From NCBI RefSeq assembly GCF_004337705.1, contig NZ_SKBU01000025.1:1-41586 (forward strand): DNA of 41,586 bases. Direction: 5' to 3'. The position numbers were made by a program, and so were the translations under genes. Source of the stretch: Rubrobacter taiwanensis. GTDB taxonomy: Bacteria; Actinomycetota; Rubrobacteria; Rubrobacterales; Rubrobacteraceae. This document shows positions 16,892 through 25,624 of this stretch, piece by piece. Every line of letters begins with the position of its first letter. The stretch's first letter is position 1. The notes below the pieces were generated by a model. The model was not told the DNA's origin, did not search any database, and saw only the letters and a program-made list of their open reading frames with translations.

Positions 16892-17869
16892 TCAAACTCC
16901 CTTGTAGGCGGCTTGATGCGCGGTATCCGGCCGGGACTCGTCCTCCAGCCAGACCGAGAGATCTCGTCCTATGAGGTTTTGAAGCCTCAGGATCTCCTCC
17001 CGGTACCCCTCAAGCAGTTCGCTGCGGATCGCCGGATCGAGGCGCGGCGGCCGGGCGAGGAGCCGGCTCTGGATGCGCTGGCGCATCCTGGAGGCGAGGG
17101 GATAGACTCTGGAGTTCGCCGTGAAGTTCTCCAGGAAGGTTGAGGCCATCCTGTCCATCGCTCTGATCGCGGCGCGGGAGACCCTGCCACCGGGCAGGGC
17201 GGACGGATTGTGCTTTAGAGAGGTATCCGGCACGAACGAGTCGCCCACCCCGAGAAAGCGGAGTACGCTCCGGGTTACGCCGACGGGGTCGCTTCTCAGC
17301 TCCTCGTAGAGCCAGACGCCCACCCTCTCCCGGCCGAATAGCTCGTAATAGCGTTCGAGCTGGGCGTGGTAGAACCCCCGGCTGCGGTAGTGGAAGACGT
17401 AGTGCCAGTCGTTCCGTATCCGCTCCTCCTCTTCCCGGAGCGCCCGGGCGAAGTCGGTGAGCGGCTCTCCTCCGTACCGGACGGCGTTCAGGAAGGCCGA
17501 GTAGGCCCTGTCGGCCGGATTGCGCAAAAGAGCTACTATCTTCGCCTCCGGCACGTACCTCTTTATGCGCCGGGCGGTTCCGGGGACGTAGATGTACAGG
17601 GGAGATGCCTCGCCTATGGCCGCCTCGCCGGTGGCTCCCCGAAAGAGAGCCCGGTACTCATCGAGGTTGGAGAATCTCGGAGCTCTGCGGTGATGCGGGT
17701 CGCCGAACTCCCCGGGGATGACCTCGCCGCCGGGGGTAATCTCGTAATTGAAGAAGCCCGGCTCTTTGACGGGGCTCATGTAGATGTCCGGGTGCTGCGC
17801 CAGATAGTGATAGAGGGAGGTAGTCCCGGCCTTCTGCGCCCCGATTATGAAGAAGTTGGGCAGCGTCAT
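16892..17869 (-). CDS. PAPS-dependent sulfotransferase
   Basis: A 325-residue sulfotransferase. The PAPS loop is [19 protein letters not shown] at the N-terminus and the 3'-phosphate motif is [13 protein letters not shown] (about residue 115). It is paralogous to the enzyme at 13852. ATG 17869 overlaps the WecG-like stop (ATGA); a longer open frame to 18586 is a shadow of that gene. Second gene of the promoter-3 operon, preceding gmd and fcl, so its acceptor may be a fucosylated repeat unit (inference). Confidence 0.87.
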   Translation of the reverse strand: MTLPNFFIIGAQKAGTTSLYHYLAQHPDIYMSPVKEPGFFNYEITPGGEVIPGEFGDPHHRRAPRFSNLDEYRALFRGATGEAAIGEASPLYIYVPGTARRIKRYVPEAKIVALLRNPADRAYSAFLNAVRYGGEPLTDFARALREEEERIRNDWHYVFHYRSRGFYHAQLERYYELFGRERVGVWLYEELRSDPVGVTRSVLRFLGVGDSFVPDTSLKHNPSALPGGRVSRAAIRAMDRMASTFLENFTANSRVYPLASRMRQRIQSRLLARPPRLDPAIRSELLEGYREEILRLQNLIGRDLSVWLEDESRPDTAHQAAYKGV

Positions 17870-18741
17870 CGGGCCGCTCCGTTCGGACACCCGGTCTGTG
17901 GCGGATGAGCAACCGGGTGTCGCAGGCCCAGCAACTGGAGCAGGAACAGGGCTACGAACCTTGGGTTGTGTTTGGCATAGCGCTTCCACAGCCGCCGGGG
18001 GTCCATCGCCAGCCTGAACGCCCACTCCAGACCCGCCCGCTGCATCCAGCGCGGCGCCTGGCGCACCCGGCCCGTGTGAAAGTCGAAGGCCGCTCCGACC
18101 CCGAGCATGACCGCGGGGATGCGTCCCTTGTGGGCGGCCATCCACCGCTCCTGCTTGGGGCATCCTATGCCCACGAACAGGATGCGCGCTCCCGAGGCCG
18201 CGATCTCCCGGGTCACCGCTTCGTCTTCTCCGGGAGTCAGCGGCCGGAACGGCGGCGCGATCCGGCAGGCCACCCGGAGGCGAGGGTAGCGCGACCGCAG
18301 CTTGCGGTCGAAGGTGTCCAGCAGCTCCGGTGTTCCGCCGTACAGGCCGATCGGCACGCGCTCGCGCTCTGCCCGCTCTATTACGCAGGTGATCAGGTCG
18401 GCCCCCCGCACCTGGGTTGCGTCGCCCACCCCCAGGCTCCGCAGCGCCCAGACCAGGGGCTGCCCGTCCGGGGTGACCAGATCCGCGCCGTTTACCGTCT
18501 TCCGGAACTCCGCGCAGTCGAACGTCTCCATGCACATGTGCACGGTCGAGACGCACACGTAAGCGGACCTTCCCTCCTTCGCCCACCTTACCACCCGGCG
18601 GGAGGCATCCTCGTAAGAGGTGGCATCCACGCGCATCCCGAGCACGCTTCGCGAAGCTAAGGCCTCGCTCTCGCCTTTAGAACCCGCCGGGGTGCGTTCG
18701 GCAAGATCACCCTTCCCGTTTTCCAGTATCCGTTCCGCCAT
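17866..18741 (-). CDS. WecG/TagA/CpsF-family glycosyltransferase
   Basis: A 291-residue cytoplasmic glycosyltransferase (GT26). Characteristic motifs are VCVSTVHMCMETF, the donor-binding NGADLVTPDGQPLVWALR, LYGGTPELLDTF, and ILFVGIGCPKQERWMAAHKG followed by MLGVGAAFDFHTGRVRQAPRWMQRAGLEW. Family members add ManNAcA, ManNAc or glucose to the lipid-linked first sugar. It is the first gene of the operon from boxed promoter 3. ATG 18741 follows a leader of about 40 nt. The donor sugar cannot be assigned. Confidence 0.88.
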   Translation of the reverse strand: MAERILENGKGDLAERTPAGSKGESEALASRSVLGMRVDATSYEDASRRVVRWAKEGRSAYVCVSTVHMCMETFDCAEFRKTVNGADLVTPDGQPLVWALRSLGVGDATQVRGADLITCVIERAERERVPIGLYGGTPELLDTFDRKLRSRYPRLRVACRIAPPFRPLTPGEDEAVTREIAASGARILFVGIGCPKQERWMAAHKGRIPAVMLGVGAAFDFHTGRVRQAPRWMQRAGLEWAFRLAMDPRRLWKRYAKHNPRFVALFLLQLLGLRHPVAHPPQTGCPNGAAR

Positions 18742-18787
18742 AGACTGCTCCCAGCAAGCCCGGGGATAACATCACGCTCTCAGTCGG

Positions 18788-18834
18788 ATGTTAGAAAGGC
18801 GGCGGGAAGGACACATCGGCCAACCGGCACATTT
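18788..18834 (-). promoter_or_regulatory. Boxed promoter 3 (WecG-sulfotransferase-GMD-Fcl operon)
   Basis: Box at 18834-18812 (AAATGTGCC-GGTT-GGC-CGATGTG), 18 bp, TAACAT at 18793-18788. The box touches the last base of the upstream glycosyltransferase stop codon. Predicted start about 18781. Confidence 0.72.
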
Positions 18835-20027
18835 CAGGTTCGCGCTTCTGCCTGGCCGGCGGCCGCCTGGTAGATCTCCAGCAGCATCTCGTAGTTACGC
18901 TCTGCGGTGTAGTTGGCTTCGAACTCGGCCCTGGCCTCCCGGCGCATCCGGGCCAGTTCCTCCGGACGCTTCGAGATGCGCTCTATCTGAACGGCCAGGT
19001 CTTCCGGGTCGCCGGGCCTGAAGCGGAGGCCGGTTCGGCCGTGGTCGATCAGCGAGGACATGCTGCCCAGGTCGCTGGCGACAACCGGGAGCCCGACGGC
19101 GTAAGCCTCCGCGATTACCATGGGGAACCCCTCGTACCACACCGAGGGGAAGATCAGGGCCCGGGCCTCTTTCATCAGATCGAGCACCCGGTCTTTGGGC
19201 TGCCTGCCCAGCCACGCTACCTCCCGAAACCGTCCGGCGACTTCCGCTACACGGGCTGCCAGCGGCCCGTCTCCTACGATCTTGAGGGGCACCCTCGTCC
19301 GGAGCCGCTCCCAGGCCGCGAGCATCGTCTCCACGCCCTTCTCCCGCGAGAGGCGGCCGACGAAGAGGGCGTACCCACCTCTCCCGTCTCCCGTTCCGGG
19401 GTCGGGTTCGATGAAGTTGGGCTTGGTCGCGATCTTCTCCGCCGGCAGCCCTCCCTGGACGAACTTCTGCCGGGCGAACCCGGTAAGGGCAACGTACATA
19501 TCTACCGCCCGGGACCACGTGCCTGCGGCGCGGTGGGAGGCCAGCATTGCGGCGACCGCTGCGCTCGACGCCCTGCTCTCCCGGTAGCAGGCATGCGCTA
19601 CCCCCGGCCAGGTAGCCTTGCGGCCCAGGCAGTCCTCACACACTCTTCCCTCGCGAAAGAAGAGGGCGTTGGTGCAGAGCAGGCGGTAATTGTGCAGGGT
19701 CTGGACGACCGGCACCCCCTCCGCCCGCGCGGCGTAGTAAGCCGCGGGAGAGATGAGCGGGAAGGTGTTGTGGAAGTGGGCCACCTGGGGCCGTTCGCGG
19801 CGGATCAAAGCCCGCAGCTCCCGGTAGACCGCTCCGTTCCAGATCGTAGTCCGGAGCAGGCCGGCCCGGCTCATCTTAGCTGCCCGGTCGTTGTGCATGA
19901 CGTATCGCGACACGCGGTGGCCGCGCGCCTCCAGAAGCTCGCCCTCAGCGGCGAATACCTGGTCCTCGCCGCCGGGCTGCCGGTAATGGTTGTGCAAGAA
20001 GAGCACCGGCGTACTCCGGCTTGACAA
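18834..20027 (-). CDS. GT4-family glycosyltransferase
   Basis: A 397-residue retaining GT-B glycosyltransferase. The N-terminal domain begins VLFLHNHYRQPGGEDQVFAAE, and the C-terminal donor domain has ALFVGRLSREKGVETMLAAW, KIVGDGPL, and the EX7E motif region FPSVWYEGFPMVIAEAYAVGLPVVASD. The start is a TTG at 20027 with a strong GAGGAGG a few bases upstream. That ribosome site lies inside the preceding Wzy-like gene, whose coding region overlaps this one by 83 nt. Adds a sugar from a nucleotide donor to the growing repeat unit; donor unknown. Confidence 0.88.
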   Translation of the reverse strand: MSSRSTPVLFLHNHYRQPGGEDQVFAAEGELLEARGHRVSRYVMHNDRAAKMSRAGLLRTTIWNGAVYRELRALIRRERPQVAHFHNTFPLISPAAYYAARAEGVPVVQTLHNYRLLCTNALFFREGRVCEDCLGRKATWPGVAHACYRESRASSAAVAAMLASHRAAGTWSRAVDMYVALTGFARQKFVQGGLPAEKIATKPNFIEPDPGTGDGRGGYALFVGRLSREKGVETMLAAWERLRTRVPLKIVGDGPLAARVAEVAGRFREVAWLGRQPKDRVLDLMKEARALIFPSVWYEGFPMVIAEAYAVGLPVVASDLGSMSSLIDHGRTGLRFRPGDPEDLAVQIERISKRPEELARMRREARAEFEANYTAERNYEMLLEIYQAAAGQAEART

Positions 20028-21408
20028 TTTGCCTCCTCATAACGCCGATAAAGACAAGGACTACACCGAAGAAGACAACGTACCAGGACCATGCGAACGT
20101 GGACACGGAGAACACGGAGCGCACGCTCAGCACGGCCATCACGCCCAGGCACTCGAACCAGAGCAGGCGGTTGGTCGGGGTCCTCATGGCATGTGAACGG
20201 AGCTTAAACAGCCAGAACCACGTTACGGCCAGAGCTGTGGAGAAGAGAGTGAGGCCTACCAGCCCCGTGTCCAGCAGGATCTCTATCCAGAGGCTGTGCA
20301 CGGTGGAGACGCTGTCTCCCAAGGCCGAAGCTAGAACGTACCTCCCTCCTGCATAAGCTCCATATCCCTCCAGCAGCCTCTCCTGCACGGCCTGAAGGCT
20401 CACCTCCCAGTACGTGGCTCTCCCCGTGAGGTTGGTGATGCTTTCGTCGCTCTGTCCCCTTCTCATGAACTCGTACGCCAGCTCACTGTACTGCGTGGCC
20501 ATGACCGCGCCCAGCAGGGCGCCCGCCGCGGCCAGAAGCGCGAACCGGCGGCTCACGATGAGAACGGCCATGACGCCCACTGCGAAGGCCAGTATCGGCG
20601 AGCGGCTCTGGGTGATCACCATCGTGATCAGGGACAGGACGAAGATCGGTACGTAGAGCAGCCTGGAGCCCGACCCGAGCAGGAGCCTCGCAAACGCCAC
20701 GACTCCCATGAGGGCCCCGAGCTGACCCACTCCGTTCGCCGATATCCCCGGGAGGACGCCCTGGATCGAGAAGCCCAGGATTCCCGTCGTGCTCCTGTAG
20801 TCTCGCATGATTGCGTACTCGGGCCAGAGGAGGATGCCCAGATAGACGCTGGCTGTCAGCAAGAACAAGAGGAGCCAGTTGAAGTCGAAGAGTTTCTTCA
20901 ATGCCATTGAGCGTTTGTGCGGGTCTTCCAGCGACAGGTTTATCAGCGACGCTGCCAGAGCGATGAGCACCAGCATCGCGCCGTATTCGACCGATTTGTA
21001 GAGCGTGCCGGCGGGCGATACCGACCATAAGGTCGTGGCCGTTGCCCAGAGAGAGAAGAGGAAGAACACCCCCAGTGCGCCCGCCCCCAGCTCCGAGGAC
21101 AGGGCGAACCTGTATCTGGAGCTGAGAGCCAGGATCAGGAATACGCCGAGAGCCAGGAAGGCCAGGCGCACCAGGTTATCCGTTCCCATCTGGTCCACCG
21201 AATAGCGCGGAACCCGGGAGATACTCCACACCGAGGCGGCCACCAGCAGGCAGGCCCACGCCACGTACAGCCAACGGAAGGACGCGATCCCGAACGGCGG
21301 GCGGGTGGCCCTCCACACGACCAGGAAGATGCCGGGCAGCCCGAAGAGCAGGACCATCGACACCAGCAGAGCCAGGGTCACGATGTCGTCGGTCAGGTTC
21401 GAGAGCAA
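19945..21408 (-). CDS. O-antigen ligase/polymerase-like membrane protein
   Basis: A 487-residue polytopic protein with about 12 membrane helices and a large loop (EFMRRGQSDESITNLTGRATYWEVSLQAVQERLLEGYGAYAGG) that carries the RxxYW and G-G features common in WaaL/Wzy proteins. It would polymerise or ligate lipid-linked glycans at the outer face of the membrane. TTG 21408 has AAGGA 8 nt upstream; transcription is from boxed promoter 4. Its 3' end overlaps the GT4 gene by 83 nt in another frame; the last 28 residues are basic and low in complexity, which suggests a 3' extension into the neighbour. Confidence 0.8.
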   Translation of the reverse strand: MLSNLTDDIVTLALLVSMVLLFGLPGIFLVVWRATRPPFGIASFRWLYVAWACLLVAASVWSISRVPRYSVDQMGTDNLVRLAFLALGVFLILALSSRYRFALSSELGAGALGVFFLFSLWATATTLWSVSPAGTLYKSVEYGAMLVLIALAASLINLSLEDPHKRSMALKKLFDFNWLLLFLLTASVYLGILLWPEYAIMRDYRSTTGILGFSIQGVLPGISANGVGQLGALMGVVAFARLLLGSGSRLLYVPIFVLSLITMVITQSRSPILAFAVGVMAVLIVSRRFALLAAAGALLGAVMATQYSELAYEFMRRGQSDESITNLTGRATYWEVSLQAVQERLLEGYGAYAGGRYVLASALGDSVSTVHSLWIEILLDTGLVGLTLFSTALAVTWFWLFKLRSHAMRTPTNRLLWFECLGVMAVLSVRSVFSVSTFAWSWYVVFFGVVLVFIGVMRRQIVKPEYAGALLAQPLPAARRRGPGIRR

Positions 21409-21457
21409 TGTTTGTGTCCTTCCGGTACGCCGGCTTCCGCGTTGTTTCTACGGAGTG

Positions 21458-21504
21458 ATCTTAGGAAGCGGGAGCACCCGGCACATCGGCCAGGCAGCCT
21501 ATTT
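21458..21504 (-). promoter_or_regulatory. Boxed promoter 4 (Wzy-like/GT4 operon)
   Basis: Box at 21504-21482 (AAATAGGCT-GCCT-GGC-CGATGTG), 18 bp, TAAGAT at 21463-21458. Predicted start about 21451, leader about 43 nt. Confidence 0.72.
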
Positions 21505-21523
21505 TCAGGTCCAGAACCGACCT

Positions 21524-22552
21524 CTAACCCCTCCAGACAGACCGCCGCCAGGCTTGCAGCCTGGTGTCGGGAGCGTGTCCGTCCTCTGCGGATTTCAGGT
21601 AGGCGTCATAAGCCGCGAGGCGGGTCAGGGCCAGGGCCTCTGATCTGCTCAGCGCGAGATCCGGCTGCCCGGAGAGGTGCTCTACCGCGTAGCGCGCCGC
21701 ATCCAGAGGGGCCCGGCGGTAGATGAGAGCCGAGGTCTGGAGGATGTAGAAGGCCAGATCCAGGTATGGGAACCCCTCCAGCGCGCCATACTCCCAGTCG
21801 ATCGCCCGCAGCGCGCCGCCGGTGCCCCTGAGCAGGTTCCACGGGGCGAAGTCACCGTGCTGGATGACGACCGGCCACTCCCTTTCGGCCAGGGTTCGGA
21901 GCCAGGGCTCCGGTTCGGTCGGCCCGGACCCGCGCATGCGACATACCCACGGGTGTTCGTCCAGAGGCATGGGAGGGGAGAGGACGAGCGAGTCCAGCAG
22001 GCGGGTCGAGCCTTCCGGCGGGGGCAGAGCGGCGGGCAGGGCTCTGCCCCCCACGGCGCTTTGCAGCAGGGCCAGACCATCTCCCAGCGGACCGAGCTTC
22101 ACCGGTTCCGGCCCGATATCCCCGGGAAGGTTGGATAGCACGCGCCATTCCTGCCTCAACCGCCTGCGAGCGGCCTCCGTCCCGGCGTACTTCAGGTAGC
22201 CCAGCACCCGGCCTTTTCCGTCACGCAATTGCGCTGTGATCTTCTGAGCCGGACCGGGCGTACCCATCAGAACGACCACGGAGGCCGGTCGGGGCAGCGT
22301 TCCCCGGACGAACTCTCCCAGCGGCCAGCCGCTCGCAGCGGCCGTGCGCACCTCTTTTAACCTCGCGGCAGCCCCGAGCCGGAGCAGGAGCCGGTAGAGC
22401 CGGGCCTCCGGCCGGGAGGCAGGGTAGAGCGAGCTCTGTTCCCAGCGCTGGAGGGGGCGCTGCGCGGGCAGATACAGCCGCGGGTTTCTCCAGTCGGGCA
22501 GCGCCAGCACCGGCGTCCCGGGCGGGAAGAAGGAGGACCAATCCATGCTCAC
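21524..22552 (-). CDS. Aminoglycoside/choline-kinase-like phosphotransferase
   Basis: A 342-residue protein whose C-terminal half is an APH/choline-kinase fold: VVIQHGDFAPWNLL (catalytic loop HGDxxxxN) followed by LRAIDWEYGALEGFPYLDLAF (DxE metal site). The N-terminal half has a WDxx-like entry and a Lys in LGYLKYAG that could be the ATP-binding Lys. In a polysaccharide cluster it may phosphorylate a sugar, an alcohol or a lipid intermediate, but the substrate is not identifiable. GTG 22552 overlaps the Wzx stop (GTGA). Last gene of the promoter-5 operon; the next promoter (4) starts 20 bp after its stop. Confidence 0.65.
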   Translation of the reverse strand: MSMDWSSFFPPGTPVLALPDWRNPRLYLPAQRPLQRWEQSSLYPASRPEARLYRLLLRLGAAARLKEVRTAAASGWPLGEFVRGTLPRPASVVVLMGTPGPAQKITAQLRDGKGRVLGYLKYAGTEAARRRLRQEWRVLSNLPGDIGPEPVKLGPLGDGLALLQSAVGGRALPAALPPPEGSTRLLDSLVLSPPMPLDEHPWVCRMRGSGPTEPEPWLRTLAEREWPVVIQHGDFAPWNLLRGTGGALRAIDWEYGALEGFPYLDLAFYILQTSALIYRRAPLDAARYAVEHLSGQPDLALSRSEALALTRLAAYDAYLKSAEDGHAPDTRLQAWRRSVWRG

Positions 22553-23784
22553 CGGCCCGGCTCCGGCGAGACGCTCAGCTTCCGGGAGGACCGCAGCCGC
22601 CGGTAGAAGACGGCCACCAGCACGGCCGTGAGAATCTGGGATGCCAGGAGCCCTATCGCCGCACCGGCGACGCCCCAGAGGAAGATTAGGCCCGTCCCCA
22701 GGGTTGCCGCCGCTATCGCGGGGATCGCGTAGGAGAGAAGCAGCCAGTCGGGGCGTTCCAGAGCCCTGACGGAGTAGCCTACGACCAGCTTTACCCCGGC
22801 GAACACTACGGAGAGTCCCAGCAGCCAGAGCAGGCCGGCATACTCCGTGTACCGCCCTGCGTACAGCCAGGTGACCAGCGGTTCGTGGAAGGCTCCCAGC
22901 AGCAGCCAGTAAGACGACAGCCCGAGCGTGTAGAGAATCAGGGCCGAGCGTACCCGGGAGCCGAACGCGTCGTGACCCCTGTCTCTGGCCCGGACGAGGG
23001 CCGGCAGGAGAAGGTTCGAGAGAGCCCAGCCGAACTGCAGCACGGGCCGGATCAGGTTCATCAGCGCCCTGAAGGAGGCGCCGGCCGCAAGCCCGCCATA
23101 GAGGGGAAGGACTACGTAAAATATGTTCTGGGGAACCCAGTTGAGGGCATTATTCGGCACCGACCACCTGCCGTAGCTCCAGTGCTCCCGAAGGGAGCTG
23201 CGGAGCAGATCGCCGCCCCGCAGGGGCGGGAGCTTCACGCGCAGGCGCACAGCGAGCCAGATGCTGACCGCCAGGCTGCTGATCCCCATCACGCCGAGGG
23301 CGGAGACCGCCGAGAGCCAGCCGCTCCGGTACAGAGCGTAGGCGCCCGCGAGCATCAGCGCCATGTACCAGGCGCTGCCCGAGGCCGCTAGATGCGGTTC
23401 GAAGCGCGCGTAGCACGCCCGGCGCATGAGCCAGAGGAGGAGGATGAAGGGCTCGGTGAGCGCCAGAGCCAGCAGGGTTGCGGAGAGCACCGTCGAGCCC
23501 CACAGCGCAAAGCCCAGCCCGGCCAGCAGCAGGGCGATGCTCCCCAGAGCGACAAGGGCGAAGTGGCCGTAGACCAGAGCCCCTAGGTACTCCGGCAGGC
23601 GCTCCTTGTACTTCCCCGGACCGAAGACCAGCATCGGTTCCAGAAGAGTCGCCTGGTGTACGCATCCGACGAACAGGAAGATGGCGAAGGCCAAACCGAA
23701 CGCGCCGTACTCGTAAGGCGTGAGCCAGCGGGCCAGGAGAATGTTCACGGCGAAGTTGGAGGCGGCGAAGAACCCCTGGTCCAT
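22549..23784 (-). CDS. Wzx-like polysaccharide flippase
   Basis: A multi-helix (about 12 TM) protein of the MATE/MOP polysaccharide exporter superfamily: MDQGFFAASNFAVNILLARWL then PYEYGAFGLAFA at the N-terminus, as in Wzx proteins, which flip lipid-linked repeat units. The ATG at 23784 is the first standard start, but the conserved N-terminus usually has a basic helix before this (here KRRWLKKGLWAG in frame). An upstream ATT at 23823 is preceded by GGTGAAG and would include it; the frame stays open to the upstream stop at 23880. The coordinates given use the ATG as the conservative choice. Confidence 0.82.
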   Translation of the reverse strand: MDQGFFAASNFAVNILLARWLTPYEYGAFGLAFAIFLFVGCVHQATLLEPMLVFGPGKYKERLPEYLGALVYGHFALVALGSIALLLAGLGFALWGSTVLSATLLALALTEPFILLLWLMRRACYARFEPHLAASGSAWYMALMLAGAYALYRSGWLSAVSALGVMGISSLAVSIWLAVRLRVKLPPLRGGDLLRSSLREHWSYGRWSVPNNALNWVPQNIFYVVLPLYGGLAAGASFRALMNLIRPVLQFGWALSNLLLPALVRARDRGHDAFGSRVRSALILYTLGLSSYWLLLGAFHEPLVTWLYAGRYTEYAGLLWLLGLSVVFAGVKLVVGYSVRALERPDWLLLSYAIPAIAAATLGTGLIFLWGVAGAAIGLLASQILTAVLVAVFYRRLRSSRKLSVSPEPGR

Positions 23785-23877
23785 CCCGGCCCAGAGCCCT
23801 TTTTTCAGCCAGCGTCTTTTAATGGCTTCACCGCTTTCCGGTTGTGGTGAGAGAGTCTCTGTAATTCTTCGGGAGCG

Positions 23878-24876
23878 TCATCGCCGCAACAGGTCGCGTT
23901 GCGGCCGGAGCGAGTAACCGTAATGGATCAGACCGGGCCAGGTGAGAGAGGTGACCATAGCCTGTTTGGCAGCCTTCATATCCCGCTTCCAGCCGTCGTC
24001 GCGTTTAATGGTTACGGTGCCGCTCAGAAAGCGGTCGGGGTTCCCGGAGAAGATGTGGGACGTCTCCAGCGACGCCCTCCGTTCGTCTTCGAAGAAGAGC
24101 TCTGCGGTCCCTTCGCCCGCAAAACGCAGGATGTCCCTCAAGGAGCTCTGCGGAGCCTCGACGAAGTCCTCGTAGCGCAGCAGCATGTAGCGTTTCCGGC
24201 GGCGCTTCCAGACGCTTTCTATGGCCAGGTTCCACTCGCTCCACACCAGCGAGCTCTCAACGGAGCCGTGGGGGGTCATGAAGCCGTCACTACCTTCTCC
24301 GCGGTGCTTCCGCCGGGTCTCCCAAGAGTAAGCTACCGCGCGGGGATCTCTCACGAGGTGGAGGACGTAGAGCTCGATGCCCGGCGTGTGCTGGAGCAGG
24401 TAGGCGTACGAAGGGAACTTCGAGGTATCGACGATCACCCGGCTTCCGGTCACCTCCTGCACGCTCCTGTACAGCCTCCCCAAGGTCTTCAGGTACTCTC
24501 CCAGGCGGGCTAACCTGGCTTGAAGCGGTCTCTGGCCGGGCCAGAGAACCAGGTGCCGGGTGCGGAGTCCGCGCTCGGCGGTTGCGGCGAGCCTCTCTGC
24601 GTCGACGTTGCCGGTGCTCCCGAAGGTTCGGGCCAGGATCTCCTGCCACACGGGACAGCCGCTAAAAAGCGCACCGCAACTGCAGAGCCGGTCCTCGATA
24701 ACGCCTCTTTCCCAGATGTACCGCAGCTCGCCGACCGGGGAGAAGCCTTCAACCTGTCCCAGGATCCTGCCCAGAATAGTGCTGCCGCTCCTGCCCCACC
24801 CGGCGATATACAGAACTTTGACCCTGTGGCTATCGTGAACGCAAGGGCTTAACTCCTCAAGAGTCCTCTCTCCCAT
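23878..24876 (-). CDS. Sulfotransferase family protein
   Basis: A 332-residue protein with a PAPS loop VLYIAGWGRSGSTILGRIL (about residues 20-38) and a 3'-phosphate motif LHLVRDPRAVAYSW (about residue 175), plus an inserted Cys-rich turn CSCGALFSGCPVW (about residue 65) common in this subgroup. It is more diverged from the two other sulfotransferases in the locus than they are from each other. ATG 24876 has GAGGGG upstream. It lies between the BY-kinase and Wzx genes in the promoter-5 operon. Confidence 0.82.
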   Translation of the reverse strand: MGERTLEELSPCVHDSHRVKVLYIAGWGRSGSTILGRILGQVEGFSPVGELRYIWERGVIEDRLCSCGALFSGCPVWQEILARTFGSTGNVDAERLAATAERGLRTRHLVLWPGQRPLQARLARLGEYLKTLGRLYRSVQEVTGSRVIVDTSKFPSYAYLLQHTPGIELYVLHLVRDPRAVAYSWETRRKHRGEGSDGFMTPHGSVESSLVWSEWNLAIESVWKRRRKRYMLLRYEDFVEAPQSSLRDILRFAGEGTAELFFEDERRASLETSHIFSGNPDRFLSGTVTIKRDDGWKRDMKAAKQAMVTSLTWPGLIHYGYSLRPQRDLLRR

Positions 24877-24913
24877 GTCCCCTCTACCTTCTGATTTACC
24901 CGCACAGGGGGCC

Positions 24914-25624
24914 TTAATACAGGTTATCCCCGCTGTCCTTGACGTTGTTCATAACCGTGCCGAGGATGACGGCTCCGACCGCCTTCAGGCTGCGCACGGT
25001 ACGCCGCAGGTCGCCTTTGCGGGTCTTCTGAGCGTCCAGAACCAGCAGCACGCCGTCTCCCTGCGAGGCTAGGACGATGGAGTCCGAGACCAGCCGCACC
25101 GGCGGCGAGTCGATCAGCACATAGTCGAACTCTTCCTGAGCGCCGGCCAGAAAGTCTGCCAGCCGCTGAGATCCCAGAAGCTCTGCCGGGTTCGGTGGCC
25201 TGGTGCCGGCGCTCAGTACCTTCAAGCCCGGTAGCGGTTCCTGGCAGACTTCGTGCAGACTGCTTTCGCCGGCCAGGAGGCTCACTATCCCTTTCTTGCC
25301 GCTCAGCCCGAAGATCTTGTGCATCACGGGCCGGCGCAGGTCGCAGTCTATGATGAGGGTTCTCTTGCCCGCCTGGGCCAGCGCCACGCCGAGGTTGGCG
25401 CAGGTCGTGCTCTTGCCCTCTGCCGAGCCGGGGCTGGTAACCACGACCACCCTCGGGGGACTGTCCACGAAGGTGTAGAGGAGGTTGGTGCGCACGGTGC
25501 GGTAGGCCTCCGATGCGGCGCCGTCGGGCTCGAAGACGGTTACCAGCTCTCCCGAGAGGTTTTCGAGATTCGTTCCCTCTCCCTTGTCCTGCATTTCGGT
25601 CTGAGGGTGCGCCACTTCAGCCAT
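24914..25624 (-). CDS. CpsD/CapB-type BY-kinase (tyrosine kinase)
   Basis: A 236-residue cytoplasmic bacterial tyrosine kinase, the ATPase partner of the Wzz-like gene just upstream. Walker A is TSPGSAEGKSTTCANL (about residue 63), Walker A' is LIIDCDLRRPVMHKIF, and Walker B is FDYVLIDSPPV. The C-terminus ends in NLY, a single terminal Tyr instead of the usual Tyr cluster, so autophosphorylation may be limited. ATG 25624 overlaps the Wzz stop by 8 nt. Kinase and co-polymerase as separate proteins is the Gram-positive arrangement. It would control chain length and export. Confidence 0.88.
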   Translation of the reverse strand: MAEVAHPQTEMQDKGEGTNLENLSGELVTVFEPDGAASEAYRTVRTNLLYTFVDSPPRVVVVTSPGSAEGKSTTCANLGVALAQAGKRTLIIDCDLRRPVMHKIFGLSGKKGIVSLLAGESSLHEVCQEPLPGLKVLSAGTRPPNPAELLGSQRLADFLAGAQEEFDYVLIDSPPVRLVSDSIVLASQGDGVLLVLDAQKTRKGDLRRTVRSLKAVGAVILGTVMNNVKDSGDNLY

